A stretch of 64,000 bases of DNA from DLAJ01 sp023663615 (GTDB lineage Bacteria > Bacillota > Clostridia > Lachnospirales > Lachnospiraceae). A program made the position numbers and the translations under genes. Positions 52,930 to 62,225 of the stretch are shown here, piece after piece. Every line of letters begins with the position of its first letter. Positions within the stretch are counted from its first letter, which is position 1. The notes below the pieces were generated by a model. That model searched no databases and was not told where the DNA came from. It worked only from the letters and a program-made list of their open reading frames with translations. The stretch spans positions 69,383 to 133,382 of the forward strand of contig JAMPHA010000003.1 of NCBI GenBank assembly GCA_023663615.1. Reading direction: 5' to 3'.

Positions 52930-54393
52930 TTACTTTCCCATATTCTTTGTCACATATTTCTGATTTCTGCTATGTGGCTTGTCCGGAATCGTCATCACCA
53001 GACAGCCCATTTGTATAAGTGGATTTAAATACTTTTCTGTGAAGTTTTTTGCATCTTTATATTCCAAAAATGCCATAATCTCCCTCTTACTTTTCGGCTC
53101 TTTACAATAGACTAAGATTTTATCTTGAGGGGTATCTTGGGGGGTATCTTGGGGGGTGCCTTGGAGGGTACCTTGGAGGGTACCTTGTTCGCCAACACCA
53201 GATACTTTTTCCAAAAACTTCTTATTTTTAATTGTCGCATATACCATAAATGCTTCTGTTTGATATTCCGGCTCGGGCAGTCCCGCCTGCTTCATCTCAA
53301 GATACATTCGATCAATACCCTCTCCAAATTCACGAACATACTCATATTCATGCAGTAATTCTGCGATTTTCGGATTCCTCGAAAAATGCATTTCTCTCAT
53401 ATTATTCAGGCGTACAATTCCCGGAAGTGTACCTGGGCTTTCTACTGTAATATGATCGTCAAACATTTTAATCTGAATATCCGTACCTTTAATACTATAA
53501 TCGCGGTGCGCGATCGCATTCACGATCATTTCTTTCCACACAAATTCCGGGTACTCCGGTTCAGTAACAAATCTGGCATCCGCGCCCAAATACGTATGCT
53601 CTTTTATCTGGCTACGCACATAATCAATTGATTTTTCAACCAAATCCAAAATGCGTCCCTCAAAAATCTTATCCTTGACCACATTCATGGCGGCGCCAAC
53701 CTTCGCTTCCGTACCCTCATATTTTATAAAACGCACTCTGGCGCGCTCAAAAAATATCTGTGGATTTTTGCCAAATAACAAAATCGCCGCTCCGCTCATT
53801 TCCTGCCGCCCGCTGACATTAACGACAAATTTTTTATTTTGCCTGATATATTCTTCCGGTGACTTCCCATACCCGATTTTATTACAATATTCGGCAACCG
53901 CTTTCATATCAATGTCATCTATCGTACTGCCATAAACAGGTTCATTCTCATAGTATCTTGTGCCTTTCGCATACATCAATTGGAGTCTTTCATCAAAGGT
54001 TAGTTTTTTGGATTTATCTCCCATGCGCAAAAAAGCTTCATCCCGATGGTTTACATGAAGCTCACTGCTCTGCGGAATATAGATCAATAACACATGATTA
54101 TTTTTCCCCTCCCAATCAATACAATCCACAATCTCCGTCTCAATCATAAGAGACGGACTGCAAAAATCAAACGGTACACGAAGAACCTCATTTACATTTT
54201 CTGTATACGCATCTATTCCGGTAATCTTTCCATCATCCTCTATACCCACAGCCAAAAGACCACCGTCTGCATTTGCAAAAGCAATCATAGACGCTGCGAT
54301 TGTAGCTGCACTGATCCGGGCACTTTTGCGATCAAATTGCTGTCGCTCTTCTTTTCTACGCATTTCTTCTATTGTCATTTTTGTAAGCTTCAT
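52930..54393 (-). CDS. AlbA_2/Schlafen-like ATP-binding protein with tandem TPQD repeat
   Basis: The 487-aa protein has an N-terminal AlbA_2 (divergent AAA-4) domain: FDRKSARISAATIAASMIAFANADGG, GGLLAVGIEDDGKITGI, and RDEAFLRMGDKSKKLT. The central part has an ATPase-like motif (NAIAHRDYSIKGTDIQIKMF, ESPGTLPGIV, REFGEGIDRM), then 12-bp tandem repeats coding TPQ(D/G) at residues about 410-430, and a C-terminal winged-helix-like region. Such proteins are usually transcriptional regulators or defence-related. The ATG at 54393 follows AGGAGG. A frameshifted ORF overlaps its start. Confidence 0.85.
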   Translation of the reverse strand: MKLTKMTIEEMRRKEERQQFDRKSARISAATIAASMIAFANADGGLLAVGIEDDGKITGIDAYTENVNEVLRVPFDFCSPSLMIETEIVDCIDWEGKNNHVLLIYIPQSSELHVNHRDEAFLRMGDKSKKLTFDERLQLMYAKGTRYYENEPVYGSTIDDIDMKAVAEYCNKIGYGKSPEEYIRQNKKFVVNVSGRQEMSGAAILLFGKNPQIFFERARVRFIKYEGTEAKVGAAMNVVKDKIFEGRILDLVEKSIDYVRSQIKEHTYLGADARFVTEPEYPEFVWKEMIVNAIAHRDYSIKGTDIQIKMFDDHITVESPGTLPGIVRLNNMREMHFSRNPKIAELLHEYEYVREFGEGIDRMYLEMKQAGLPEPEYQTEAFMVYATIKNKKFLEKVSGVGEQGTLQGTLQGTPQDTPQDTPQDKILVYCKEPKSKREIMAFLEYKDAKNFTEKYLNPLIQMGCLVMTIPDKPHSRNQKYVTKNMGK

Positions 54394-54582
54394 ATACCGC
54401 CTCCTGCAAAAAGGTATCCAATTCCCGGTCATCGATGCCGTGCAGCTTCTCCACACTCCTGACGACAGCCTCTTTTTGCTCTATAAGATCAGTTCTGTCT
54501 CAAATAATACCGCTAACGCATACAGCACATTTTTCAGATTTGCCTTTGTATAATTATATCTACCCGCGTCATTCTGTTCCAT
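54356..54582 (-). pseudogene. Frameshifted small ORF overlapping the AlbA_2 gene start
   Basis: The reading from 54582 gives MEQNDAGRYNYTKANLKNV then LYALAVLFETEL and stops. In the next frame it continues as DLIEQKEAVVRSVEKLHGI then DDRELDTFLQEAVYEAYKN to a stop at 54356. The continuous protein-like text suggests a roughly 70-residue protein broken by a single-base change near 54500. It would have overlapped the AlbA_2 gene by 38 bases, so they may have been coupled. Confidence 0.45.
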
Positions 54583-54616
54583 TCTTCTCTGTTCATGTCT
54601 TTTCTCCTTCGTCAGA

Positions 54617-55150
54617 TCAACTTTTTAACCGAATCCAATATTTTTCCAGCCTCCCCCACTTGTCCGGTTCGAAGACCGTGCTGTCATATTCCCCGCCATT
54701 GGCGAGAATCGTCTTCCTGCTTGCCTGATTGTCCTCCGTACAGCTCACTAAAACCTTGTCCAACCCGATTTCTCTGCAATAGGATAAGGCATCGTTCAGC
54801 ATTCGTTTCGCATACCCTTTTCTTCTCTCTGACGGGCGGATTGAATAGCCGATATGCCCCGCATATTTTTCCAAGAAATCATTCAGCTCACGCCGGATCT
54901 GAATCATGCCGACAAGGCGGTCGTCCGACCTGCGTATGAATAAAAACTGCGTGGCGGGAACAACCCCATCGGGACAGGTCTCTTTCCTGCTTTTTCTTTC
55001 CACGTCCGCTATCCATTCCAAAGGATCGGCGATTTTCCTTAAAGAGCCACAGCCATCCATGGTGCTTCCCGCATCCAAAAATTCCTGCCTGTAGGCAGAT
55101 ATTTCTGCGGCATATTTTTCTGTCGGTTTCACTAATATCCATTCATCCAT
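54617..55150 (-). CDS. GNAT family N-acetyltransferase
   Basis: The 177-aa protein has LVGMIQIRRELND, then the acetyl-CoA loop in IGYSIRPSERRKGYAKRML (R-R-K-G-Y-A), followed by VSCTEDNQASRKTILANGG and the C-terminal WGRLEKYWIRL. This is a typical GNAT of the RimJ/RimL-like kind. The target is unknown. An AAAGGG precedes the ATG at a long spacing. Upstream lies a hairpin-rich region. Confidence 0.87.
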   Translation of the reverse strand: MDEWILVKPTEKYAAEISAYRQEFLDAGSTMDGCGSLRKIADPLEWIADVERKSRKETCPDGVVPATQFLFIRRSDDRLVGMIQIRRELNDFLEKYAGHIGYSIRPSERRKGYAKRMLNDALSYCREIGLDKVLVSCTEDNQASRKTILANGGEYDSTVFEPDKWGRLEKYWIRLKS

Positions 55151-55172
55151 GATTCTTTTTCCCTTTCATATT

Positions 55173-55220
55173 GTTGACTGCTAAAGGGCACAGCTATAAG
55201 CCATGCCTTTAGCAGTCAAC
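55173..55220. repeat. Inverted repeat with 15-bp perfect arms
   Basis: GTTGACTGCTAAAGG (55173-55187) is the exact reverse complement of 55206-55220; the spacer is 18 bases. It sits 23 bases upstream of the GNAT gene start on the minus strand. Confidence 0.75.
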
Positions 55221-55293
55221 CGGAATTGAACCGATGCCTCGTCCATCAACGCGTTCTGCCCGCCTAAACTATCTTCTGCCAATATGATTATAC

Positions 55294-55374
55294 CATGATT
55301 GCTCCGCAATCATGCCAACTTTATGCGCACTCCGCTTCGCTCCGGCGCGGTATCATGTCTAACGACATGATACC
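55294..55374. repeat. Pair of short-loop hairpins
   Basis: CATGATTGC pairs with GCAATCATG around TCC (55294-55314). GGTATCATGTC pairs with GACATGATACC around TAAC (55349-55374). Both contain CATGAT or ATCATG. Confidence 0.75.
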
Positions 55375-55524
55375 ACGTGTTTCTAATTCTTTCCACCTCT
55401 ACATACTATTTTACATAGGATAAATTCAATCCATTCCACTTTTATGCCCGCTTTTGCCGCGTTGATTTTTTCGCAGTAGATGCAGATCGCTCTTGTCTGC
55501 GAACGGCGCGGTTCCTCCCTTTTA

Positions 55525-56694
55525 TCATCTTACCTTCCAGCGTTCACTCAGAACGGTATCCATATCGACATTTTGCGTACCAGCCTTTTTCACATTTTCA
55601 TTTCTGCAAAGATCCGCAAGGTGCTGTTCAAACAGCTTTTCATCGGTGGGGATTTCCGCCCAGTCGTCAGTCCACGAAGATAAATACGCGGCGTTTGAAA
55701 TTGACAGGGAATGGAGTCCCTCGCGCCCATCCGCTATCAGCTCCGTACCGTCAAGAATCGATTCCGCAAAAGTTTCAAGAACGGTTGCGTGTCCGTCGGG
55801 AGCTTCCCCGGAATATTCCTCATACTCCGTTTCGGGACATAAAAATCCCTCCTTTGACGTAAAACAAAATTCCCGTTCCGGCTCTGTAAGCTTCCACCAT
55901 TTCAGCTTTCCGTACTCAAGAACGATCTTGCCCAGATCCCCTGAGATTTCAAGGCGGTTCGTTCCCGGAGTCTCCCCTGTTGTGGAAATAAACACCGCTG
56001 TCGCGCCGTTTTCATACTCCCCGTAAATCGTGACATCGTCTTCAACGTCAATCTGGTGATACTTTCCCGCAGTGCAGAACGCCCGCACTCTTTTCGGCAT
56101 ACCGAATATCCATTGCCATAAATCCAGATTGTGCGGCGCCTGATTTAACAGTACGCCGCCGCCCTCGCCGGTCCAAGTCGCACGCCAGCTCCCCGAATCG
56201 TAATATGACTGCGTGCGGTACCAGTTTGTGACTATCCACACAAATCTTTTTGGCACTCCGAGCGCGCCGCCCTGCACGATTTCACGGGCCTTTTTGTAAA
56301 TGGGGTCTGTCCGCTGATTGAACATGATCCCAAACTTTACTCCCGCCTTTTCCGCCGCCTCATTCATTTCCCGAACCTGCCGCGCATACACGCCCGCCGG
56401 TTTTTCGATCATAACATGAATCCCCCGTTTGAAACATTCGATCGCACAGGCAGGATGGTCGTAATGCGGCACAGCAATCAGTGCGGCGTCAATAAAACCG
56501 CTGTCAAGCATTTTTCCCGCGTCGTCATAGCACGCCAGCGTTGGCAGTTTTTTTCGTACGTTTTCAAGTCTCTGCCGGTCAGTATCGGCAACGGCTGTTA
56601 CCTCGATTTTGGGACATTTCCCGTCAATGACATTCTGCAAATGCCCACTTCCCATGTTTCCGACACCGATGATCCCAAGACGTATTTTTTCCAT
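55525..56694 (-). CDS. Gfo/Idh/MocA family oxidoreductase
   Basis: The 389-aa product has the Rossmann opening IRLGIIGVGNMGSGHLQNV and the family signature VMIEKPAGV with catalytic Lys in EKP. The C-terminal domain is a beta-sheet (RFVWIVTNWYRTQSYYDSGSWR). Such enzymes oxidise sugars or inositols with NAD(P). It follows the TIM-barrel isomerase gene by 14 bases in one operon. The ATG at 56694 is taken as start since GGGAG lies at proper distance. Substrate unknown; with its neighbours it is likely part of a sugar or cyclitol pathway. Confidence 0.9.
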   Translation of the reverse strand: MEKIRLGIIGVGNMGSGHLQNVIDGKCPKIEVTAVADTDRQRLENVRKKLPTLACYDDAGKMLDSGFIDAALIAVPHYDHPACAIECFKRGIHVMIEKPAGVYARQVREMNEAAEKAGVKFGIMFNQRTDPIYKKAREIVQGGALGVPKRFVWIVTNWYRTQSYYDSGSWRATWTGEGGGVLLNQAPHNLDLWQWIFGMPKRVRAFCTAGKYHQIDVEDDVTIYGEYENGATAVFISTTGETPGTNRLEISGDLGKIVLEYGKLKWWKLTEPEREFCFTSKEGFLCPETEYEEYSGEAPDGHATVLETFAESILDGTELIADGREGLHSLSISNAAYLSSWTDDWAEIPTDEKLFEQHLADLCRNENVKKAGTQNVDMDTVLSERWKVR

Positions 56695-56708
56695 AATGAC
56701 CACTCCCG

Positions 56709-57494
56709 TTAAAGTAATTCTTTTAATGCCGAAACCGCCGCGTCAAAGGCTTCCCGTGAAGATGCGTAACAATATTTTTTATCTGTATTTTCCTTATCCC
56801 GTTCAAGTTTCTCAAAACCGGAAAATACCGATAAATGCGGCTCTATCGTCAGCACCTCTCCCGTGTATCTTTCAAGCAGAAACAGGAGATTTCCCTCGCC
56901 CTTTCCCGCGGGAACCACCGAGCCGTCCGCCAAAGCGTCCTTGATATGCATATACTCAATGTACGGTGAAAGAATTTCCCAAGCAGACTTTGTGTCCTGA
57001 CCGCACTGAATAAAATTTGCAGGGTCGAAAACCGCTTTTATTTCAGGGAAATTTTTTTGTATTTCTGCGCACCGTAAAGCGGTATCCCCGTAGATTCCCT
57101 TTTCGTTTTCATGACACAAAATAATGCCGCTTCCCCTCGCCGCTTCAAGAAATTTTTCCAGACGTGACATGACCTCATCGGAATATTTTTCGGCATTTTC
57201 ACGCGGGATATAAAAGCTGAAAATCCGCATATGCTTTGTGCCTAAAATATTTGCGGTTTCCATCTGCCGCCTGAATTTCTCAAGGTGGGGCGCGAAATCA
57301 TCATTGATTCCTATTTTCCCAAACGGCGATCCGACAGACCACACGGCTAAGCCTGCCGCTTCCAGTCTTTGGCGTATTTCTTCCGCTTTTTTCACCGAAA
57401 TATCGGAAATATTTTCTCCGTCCACTCCGCGGATTTCAAGGTACTCTATCTCATTTTCCCTCATTGAAATAAAGTTGGGTGAATAGCAAAGCAC
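56709..57494 (-). CDS. Sugar phosphate isomerase/epimerase family (AP endonuclease 2 fold)
   Basis: The 261-aa protein is a TIM barrel of the xylose isomerase-like family: IEYLEIRGVDGENISD, AVFDPANFIQCG, and YMHIKDALADG are typical metal-binding strands. It pairs with the oxidoreductase downstream, so the two probably process one sugar. The start is uncertain: the GTG at 57494 lacks a good ribosome site, as does an ATG at 57464, and the N-terminus seems about 10-15 residues short for the family. Confidence 0.85.
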   Translation of the reverse strand: MLCYSPNFISMRENEIEYLEIRGVDGENISDISVKKAEEIRQRLEAAGLAVWSVGSPFGKIGINDDFAPHLEKFRRQMETANILGTKHMRIFSFYIPRENAEKYSDEVMSRLEKFLEAARGSGIILCHENEKGIYGDTALRCAEIQKNFPEIKAVFDPANFIQCGQDTKSAWEILSPYIEYMHIKDALADGSVVPAGKGEGNLLFLLERYTGEVLTIEPHLSVFSGFEKLERDKENTDKKYCYASSREAFDAAVSALKELL

Positions 57495-57543
57495 GTTGAA
57501 ATGAAGTCACACGAAATAAAGTCATTCAAGGAGCGTTACTTTT

Positions 57544-58353
57544 ATGGATATTGTGCAGGAATGGAACTTGGGAGAGCTATACATGCGGTACGCGGTGGAC
57601 GAAGCGCCCGACGATACTCATTTTGCCATGCACGTCCATGAACTCTGTGAAATATTTTATTTTGTTTCGGGCGATGCAGAATATCTTGTTGAGGGCGCAC
57701 GGTATCCCCTTGCGCCGGGAACCCTTTTGATCATGCGTCCCGCCGAATCCCACAGGACGCATATTCTCGGCAGCTGCAGGTACGAGCGTTACGCTCTGAA
57801 TTTTCCCGTCTCAGCAGTTGACTGCATCGACCCCGAACGCAGGATTCTGAACGCGTTTTTTGAACGTCCGCTCGGCAGAGGAAATCTTTATAGGCTTGAT
57901 AAAATTGATCTCGAAAAAATATTTAACGATATGCACCGCGGAAAAGATGATTACGAAAAAAGAGTGAAAATGCAGATTCATATTTTTGTGCTGCTTGACC
58001 TCATAAACAGCGCCTATCTGAAAAGGGGTTCTGAAGAATATACCGAACCGCAAAATATTTCGGAGCAGATTATGGCGTATGTGAACGCCAACCTGTTTGG
58101 AGAGATTTCCGTGCCATTGCTTGCGGAAAAATTTTCCCTCAGCACGTCGCAGTTTAGCAGAATTTTCAAACAGGCCACGGGAGCCGCACCTTGGGAATAC
58201 ATAACAATCAAGCGGCTCACGGCGGCAAAAGAAAAAATCCGCAGAGGATCTTCAGCGCAGTATGCGGCTGAAAGCTGCGGATTTGGAGATTATTCGGCAT
58301 TTTACCGTTCCTATGTGAAATATTTTGGCTGCTCGCCTAAGAAGGATTCTTGA
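57544..58353 (+). CDS. AraC family transcriptional regulator
   Basis: The 269-aa protein has an N-terminal cupin sensor (MHVHELCEIFYFVSGDAEYL, LAPGTLLIMRPAESHRTHI) and a C-terminal AraC double helix-turn-helix from about residue 170: VPLLAEKFSLSTSQFSRIFK, and SAQYAAESCGFGDYSAFYRSY. It is divergent from the isomerase/oxidoreductase operon by 49 bases and likely controls it in response to their substrate. AAGGAG precedes the ATG. Confidence 0.93.
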   Translation: MDIVQEWNLGELYMRYAVDEAPDDTHFAMHVHELCEIFYFVSGDAEYLVEGARYPLAPGTLLIMRPAESHRTHILGSCRYERYALNFPVSAVDCIDPERRILNAFFERPLGRGNLYRLDKIDLEKIFNDMHRGKDDYEKRVKMQIHIFVLLDLINSAYLKRGSEEYTEPQNISEQIMAYVNANLFGEISVPLLAEKFSLSTSQFSRIFKQATGAAPWEYITIKRLTAAKEKIRRGSSAQYAAESCGFGDYSAFYRSYVKYFGCSPKKDS

Positions 58354-58361
58354 AATAGAGT

Positions 58362-60404
58362 TTATGATTTCTTCCGCAAAACATGCAATTCATGCAGCGC
58401 CCGTGTCGCGGCAACATACTGGAGCTTTGCGGTCTTTGCATCGTCGATCAGCTCCGGCGGATTCCACAGGATCACAACGTCAAACTCCAGACCCTTTACC
58501 AGTTGTACCGGCAGGATCGTTACGCCTTCGTCATCCAGCCACTTTCCGATCCAGCCCGCTTCCCCCTCATCGCTGCAGATCACGGCAATACTGCCATACC
58601 CCCTGTCTCTTGCATGTCCCACGATCTCCTGCGCGCGCTTGTATAGCGCCTCCTCGCCGCTCTCCCTGTATTCCTGCACGGGAATGCCGTGGCGGATGAC
58701 CGGCTCGATCTGATAACGCCCGGACGATGCTTTTTTCAGAATTTCCCCCGCATATTCCGAAATTTCTATCGTGTTGCGGTAGCTCTTTTTTAAAAGCCGG
58801 AACGTATCGCGCTCCCCCGTGAGCACCCACGTCCGCATTTCCTCCCAGTCATTCATGCCCGTCTCGTAATGGATATTCTGTGAGACGTCCCCCATGATGG
58901 TAAAATAGCACGCAGGCAGAAGCATCCGCAGCACATAATAAATCATTGCGCCGAAATCCTGCGCCTCATCAATAAAGATCTGCCCGAACTCCTCGTCTTC
59001 TTTTTTTTGTTTCACGCGATAATTTATGAGCGCCATCGCCGCCGCATCATAAATGTCATACTGTCCCGCGGCAGCCTTCTCCTCGTGCAGCGCCATGTCC
59101 AGAGCGCCCGGAAACTCTTTTTCGTAATCCGCAAGAAATTCCCGATATAATGTGCAGACACTTTTTCCGATCGCCTGATTCTTATAATGCTGCCGATATT
59201 CCCTGCATTTTTTTGTAACATATTCTTTCTCCCCGTCGGGGCATAAAAATTTGAGTCTTGTCCGAACGCGCTCATCCAGCGTGACAAGCAGCCGGTAAAT
59301 GCTGTATGTCGGATTTTCCTCCCGCAGACGTTCGATGCTGCTGTCCGTCAGGATCGTGCCCAGCTCGCGGTCCGTCAGCGTTTCCGCCGCGACCGTCTCC
59401 CGCCTGAGCCGCAAAAGCCACCGCTCCAGATACAAAACAAACTCCATGCGGCTGCGCACGGCGGCATCCGGCAGCGGTGCGATCAGCTTCTGTTTTTTTG
59501 TCCATTCTTTTTTCAAAAGATACGTGAGCATCCCGTCCATCCGCTTCTGCTTCACGTCATGCACATCCAGCTCCGGCAGACCGCTCGTAATGTAAGAAAG
59601 AAGCAGATCGCTGCCGCCGATGATACAAAATTCATTCGAGGTAAAACGCTCTTTATAATTATAAAGGATGTAGGAAATGCGGTGCATGGCGACCGTGGTT
59701 TTTCCGCTCCCCGCGACGCCCTGCACCAGAATATTCTTAAACGGCGACTCCCGGATAATCTCATTCTGCTCTTTCTGAATGGTGGCAATAATGTCCCCTA
59801 AAACGGCATCCTTGTTTTGGGAAAGATATTCCACCAGAAGCGCATCGTTTGCCGCCACATCGCTGTCATAATAGCCTTTCAGAACGCCTTTTTCCACATC
59901 ATACGTTCTTTTTAAGTACAGACAAATCGGGATCTCAGGGCGCACCGTCCCCTTATCAGACACTTTCTCCGGCAGATGATAGCTTCCGTCACCCATCTCA
60001 TTTTCATAGTAGACGCTGGAGATCGGCGCGCGCCAGTCTGCGATCACAACATCCGTCCCATTGCGGAAGACGCCGTTTTTTCCGATATAAATGCGCTCCT
60101 CGCACGCCGCATCCTTATCCAGATAATCAATTCTGCCAAAATAAGGATTCTCATACGCCGCACGGTTTTTTCGAAGCTGGTTTGCCGCGTGTTCCTCCAG
60201 GCTCGCGCTTGTCATCAGCTGGTTGTAAAGCTCCACGTCCCCGCCCTGCATCGCGCGAAACAGCGCCTGCGTCTTTTGATGCCGCTCCGCAAATTCCGTC
60301 TCATACCTGACGGTATTCTCCAGGATCAGTTCCCTGCACGCGTCAAAATGCTTCTGCTCTTCCTGCCGCTCTTCCCGCCGTTCTTCCCGCCGTTCTTTAT
60401 CCAT
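58362..60404 (-). CDS. HelD-like UvrD/Rep-type ATPase (RNA polymerase recycling)
   Basis: The 680-aa SF1 helicase-like ATPase has Walker A GVAGSGKTTVAMHRI, Walker B IFIDEAQDFG, GDVSQNIHYE, and motif VI in YVAATRALHELHV. The charged N-terminus (about 1-60, REERREERQEE-type repeats) fits HelD, which in Firmicutes binds RNA polymerase and frees it from stalled complexes. AAGGAGG precedes the ATG. The gene runs convergent with the AraC regulator. Confidence 0.88.
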   Translation of the reverse strand: MDKERREERREERQEEQKHFDACRELILENTVRYETEFAERHQKTQALFRAMQGGDVELYNQLMTSASLEEHAANQLRKNRAAYENPYFGRIDYLDKDAACEERIYIGKNGVFRNGTDVVIADWRAPISSVYYENEMGDGSYHLPEKVSDKGTVRPEIPICLYLKRTYDVEKGVLKGYYDSDVAANDALLVEYLSQNKDAVLGDIIATIQKEQNEIIRESPFKNILVQGVAGSGKTTVAMHRISYILYNYKERFTSNEFCIIGGSDLLLSYITSGLPELDVHDVKQKRMDGMLTYLLKKEWTKKQKLIAPLPDAAVRSRMEFVLYLERWLLRLRRETVAAETLTDRELGTILTDSSIERLREENPTYSIYRLLVTLDERVRTRLKFLCPDGEKEYVTKKCREYRQHYKNQAIGKSVCTLYREFLADYEKEFPGALDMALHEEKAAAGQYDIYDAAAMALINYRVKQKKEDEEFGQIFIDEAQDFGAMIYYVLRMLLPACYFTIMGDVSQNIHYETGMNDWEEMRTWVLTGERDTFRLLKKSYRNTIEISEYAGEILKKASSGRYQIEPVIRHGIPVQEYRESGEEALYKRAQEIVGHARDRGYGSIAVICSDEGEAGWIGKWLDDEGVTILPVQLVKGLEFDVVILWNPPELIDDAKTAKLQYVAATRALHELHVLRKKS

Positions 60405-60569
60405 TTTCTGCCTCCTTTTTGCGTGGTTATCTGCCCCATCTGCAAAGCATCACCGATGATTTTCTTCGCAATACAAGTTTTTCGATCGGTACACAAAAAA
60501 GTATACAGAAAAAAGAATTTATTACTAGACTTTTATTTTCAGATGTGATAAAGTGTATATACAAATCAT

Positions 60570-60605
60570 GCCCAAAATTCAATTTTGAATTTTGGGCACT
60601 TTTTT
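60570..60605 (+). terminator. Hairpin with T-tract between helD-like and ABC importer genes
   Basis: GCCCAAAATTCA pairs perfectly with TGAATTTTGGGC around four bases, followed on the plus strand by ACTTTTTT. On the minus strand the A-run precedes the stem, so its role as the end of the importer operon (minus) is less clear. Confidence 0.6.
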
Positions 60606-60629
60606 ACGCAATTTCGTTTATCCCTAACA

Positions 60630-61382
60630 CTAGATCATATAATCATAATCGGGAAGAATCCTCCGCAAAAACTGCTTTGTCCTTTCTTCTTTCGGACGGC
60701 TGAATATCTCCTTCGGCCCTCCCTCCTCGACAATCTTTCCCCCATCCATAAAGATCACTTTATTCGCCACACTCTGCGCAAACTGCATTTCGTGTGTGAC
60801 AACGATCATGGTGGTGCCTTCCTTTGCGAGATCCCTCATCACCTGCAGCACCTCTCCGATCAATTCCGGATCCAGCGCGGAGGTCGGTTCGTCAAACAGG
60901 ATAATGTCGGGATTTACCGCAATGGCTCTTGCGATTCCCACCCTCTGCTGCTGCCCGCCGGACAATTGACTCGGATAATAATCGTACCGCTCGGATAATC
61001 CCACTTTATCAAGCGCTTTTTTCCCGATCTCCTCCGCCTCCCGTTTCGGAATCTTTCTTGCCACGATCAGCCCCTCCGTCACGTTTTGGAGCGCCGTCTT
61101 ATTGTGGAACAGGTTATAATTTTGAAACACGAACGCCGTCTTTTTTCTAATGCGTGATATGGTCCTTTTGGATGCATGTGCGAGTCCGGTCTGAATATCG
61201 TCAAAAATCATTTCCCCCTGATCCGCCTTTTCCAAAAAATCAATGCATCGCAGCAGCGTTGTTTTTCCCGAACCGCTTGGTCCTAAGATCACTACCACAT
61301 CTCCTTTTTCCACTTTTAAGGATACGCCGCGAAGCACCTCGTTTGCTCCGAATTTTTTATATACCTCTTTGATCTCCAACAT
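60630..61382 (-). CDS. Polar amino acid ABC transporter ATP-binding protein
   Basis: The 250-aa ATPase opens MLEIKEVYKKFGANEVLRGV and has Walker A GPSGSGKTTLL, signature LSGGQQQRVGIARAI, Walker B IILFDEPTSALDPEL, and H-loop IVVTHEM. It groups with GlnQ/ArtM/TcyN-type importers. The ATG at 61382 follows GGAGG; the longer ORF to 61544 lies in the 3' end of the permease gene. It pairs with two permeases upstream. Confidence 0.93.
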   Translation of the reverse strand: MLEIKEVYKKFGANEVLRGVSLKVEKGDVVVILGPSGSGKTTLLRCIDFLEKADQGEMIFDDIQTGLAHASKRTISRIRKKTAFVFQNYNLFHNKTALQNVTEGLIVARKIPKREAEEIGKKALDKVGLSERYDYYPSQLSGGQQQRVGIARAIAVNPDIILFDEPTSALDPELIGEVLQVMRDLAKEGTTMIVVTHEMQFAQSVANKVIFMDGGKIVEEGGPKEIFSRPKEERTKQFLRRILPDYDYMI

Positions 61383-61458
61383 CCTTATTTTCCTCCGCCG
61401 ATCAGCCGGTCCCATCCACCGTTTTCCTGCCCGCTCTCCATCTGCATCTGTCTCTTTC

Positions 61459-62190
61459 CTATCCGATTCCCGTCCGCACCCGTCTCTTTCCTCTCCGGTA
61501 CCGTGAAGCGTACATTTCCAGCAATCGGAACAGGAGCTGGACAAACGTACACATCAAAATATAGATCAGACAAATATCCAGATACGCCTCAATATAATTG
61601 TAGCCGTACGCCGCCTTCACCTTTGCGATCGCCGTAACGTCCTGCACCGACATCATGAATGCGAGCGAAGTGCTTTTCAACAGACCGATCGCCGCGTTAC
61701 AGAGATTGGGCAGCGCCGAAACAAGCGCCTGCGGAAGAATGATCCGCACATATGCCTGCGGTTTGCTCAGCCCGATTGTCAGCGCCGCCTCCATCTGCCC
61801 CTTTCCGACTGTGAGCAGTGCGGAGCGCAGCACCTCCGTCAGCACTGCCGTTGTGTTTATGATAAACACCACATACGCATACAGGATCGGATTCACTCTG
61901 AAAATATTAAAAGAGAGCCCGAACACATCTTTAATCAGATAATTGAGAAGACTCGGCAGCAGACTGTACAAAAACAGAATCTGTAATACGACCGGCGTTC
62001 CCCTGATAAAAGATACATATGCAGCGACAAGCGTTCCGCTGATCTTACGCTTCTGTGTTCTGCCAAGCGCCATGAAAAAAGCGATCGGCAGGGAAATGAG
62101 CAGTGTCAAAAATGTGATTTTCAGAGTTGTCGGAATTCCCGCGAGCGCGGCGAAAAACGTCTCCTTCATGAACTTTGTATTTAGTCGCAT
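61459..62190 (-). CDS. Polar amino acid ABC transporter permease
   Basis: The 243-aa permease has five TMs and the His/Glu/Gln/Arg permease family signature (VSFIRGTPVVLQILFLY and the EAA-like GLSKPQAYVRIILPQAL). It is 35 bases from the second permease. Similar to cystine or other polar amino acid permeases; the exact substrate cannot be assigned. Confidence 0.9.
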   Translation of the reverse strand: MRLNTKFMKETFFAALAGIPTTLKITFLTLLISLPIAFFMALGRTQKRKISGTLVAAYVSFIRGTPVVLQILFLYSLLPSLLNYLIKDVFGLSFNIFRVNPILYAYVVFIINTTAVLTEVLRSALLTVGKGQMEAALTIGLSKPQAYVRIILPQALVSALPNLCNAAIGLLKSTSLAFMMSVQDVTAIAKVKAAYGYNYIEAYLDICLIYILMCTFVQLLFRLLEMYASRYRRGKRRVRTGIG

Positions 62191-62225
62191 ATTTCCACCT
62201 CATTTTTTACTCGTCCTGCAAATTT

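Larger units (their letters stand above)
55151..55524. other. Hairpin-rich intergenic region
   Basis: These 374 bases hold three perfect inverted repeats (55173-55220, 55294-55314, 55349-55374) and no convincing gene. Part of it (55214-55285, minus) has a T-arm-like stretch but does not fold as a tRNA. Confidence 0.55.

Noticed and set aside
54906..55094. Plus-strand ORF beginning MPTRRSSDLR, a peptide often seen in databases from Illumina adapter read-through
   Set aside because: The codons here (ACAAGGCGGTCGTCCGACCTG) differ from the adapter sequence, and the stretch lies inside a well-formed GNAT gene on the other strand. It is a chance match, not contamination.
55214..55285. Minus-strand tRNA-like sequence with a T-arm (ATCGG-TTCAATT-CCGGT)
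   Set aside because: The acceptor stem has two mismatches, position 33 would be A rather than U, there is no variable loop, and the anticodon stem has a mismatch. The 3' part belongs to a 15-bp inverted repeat.
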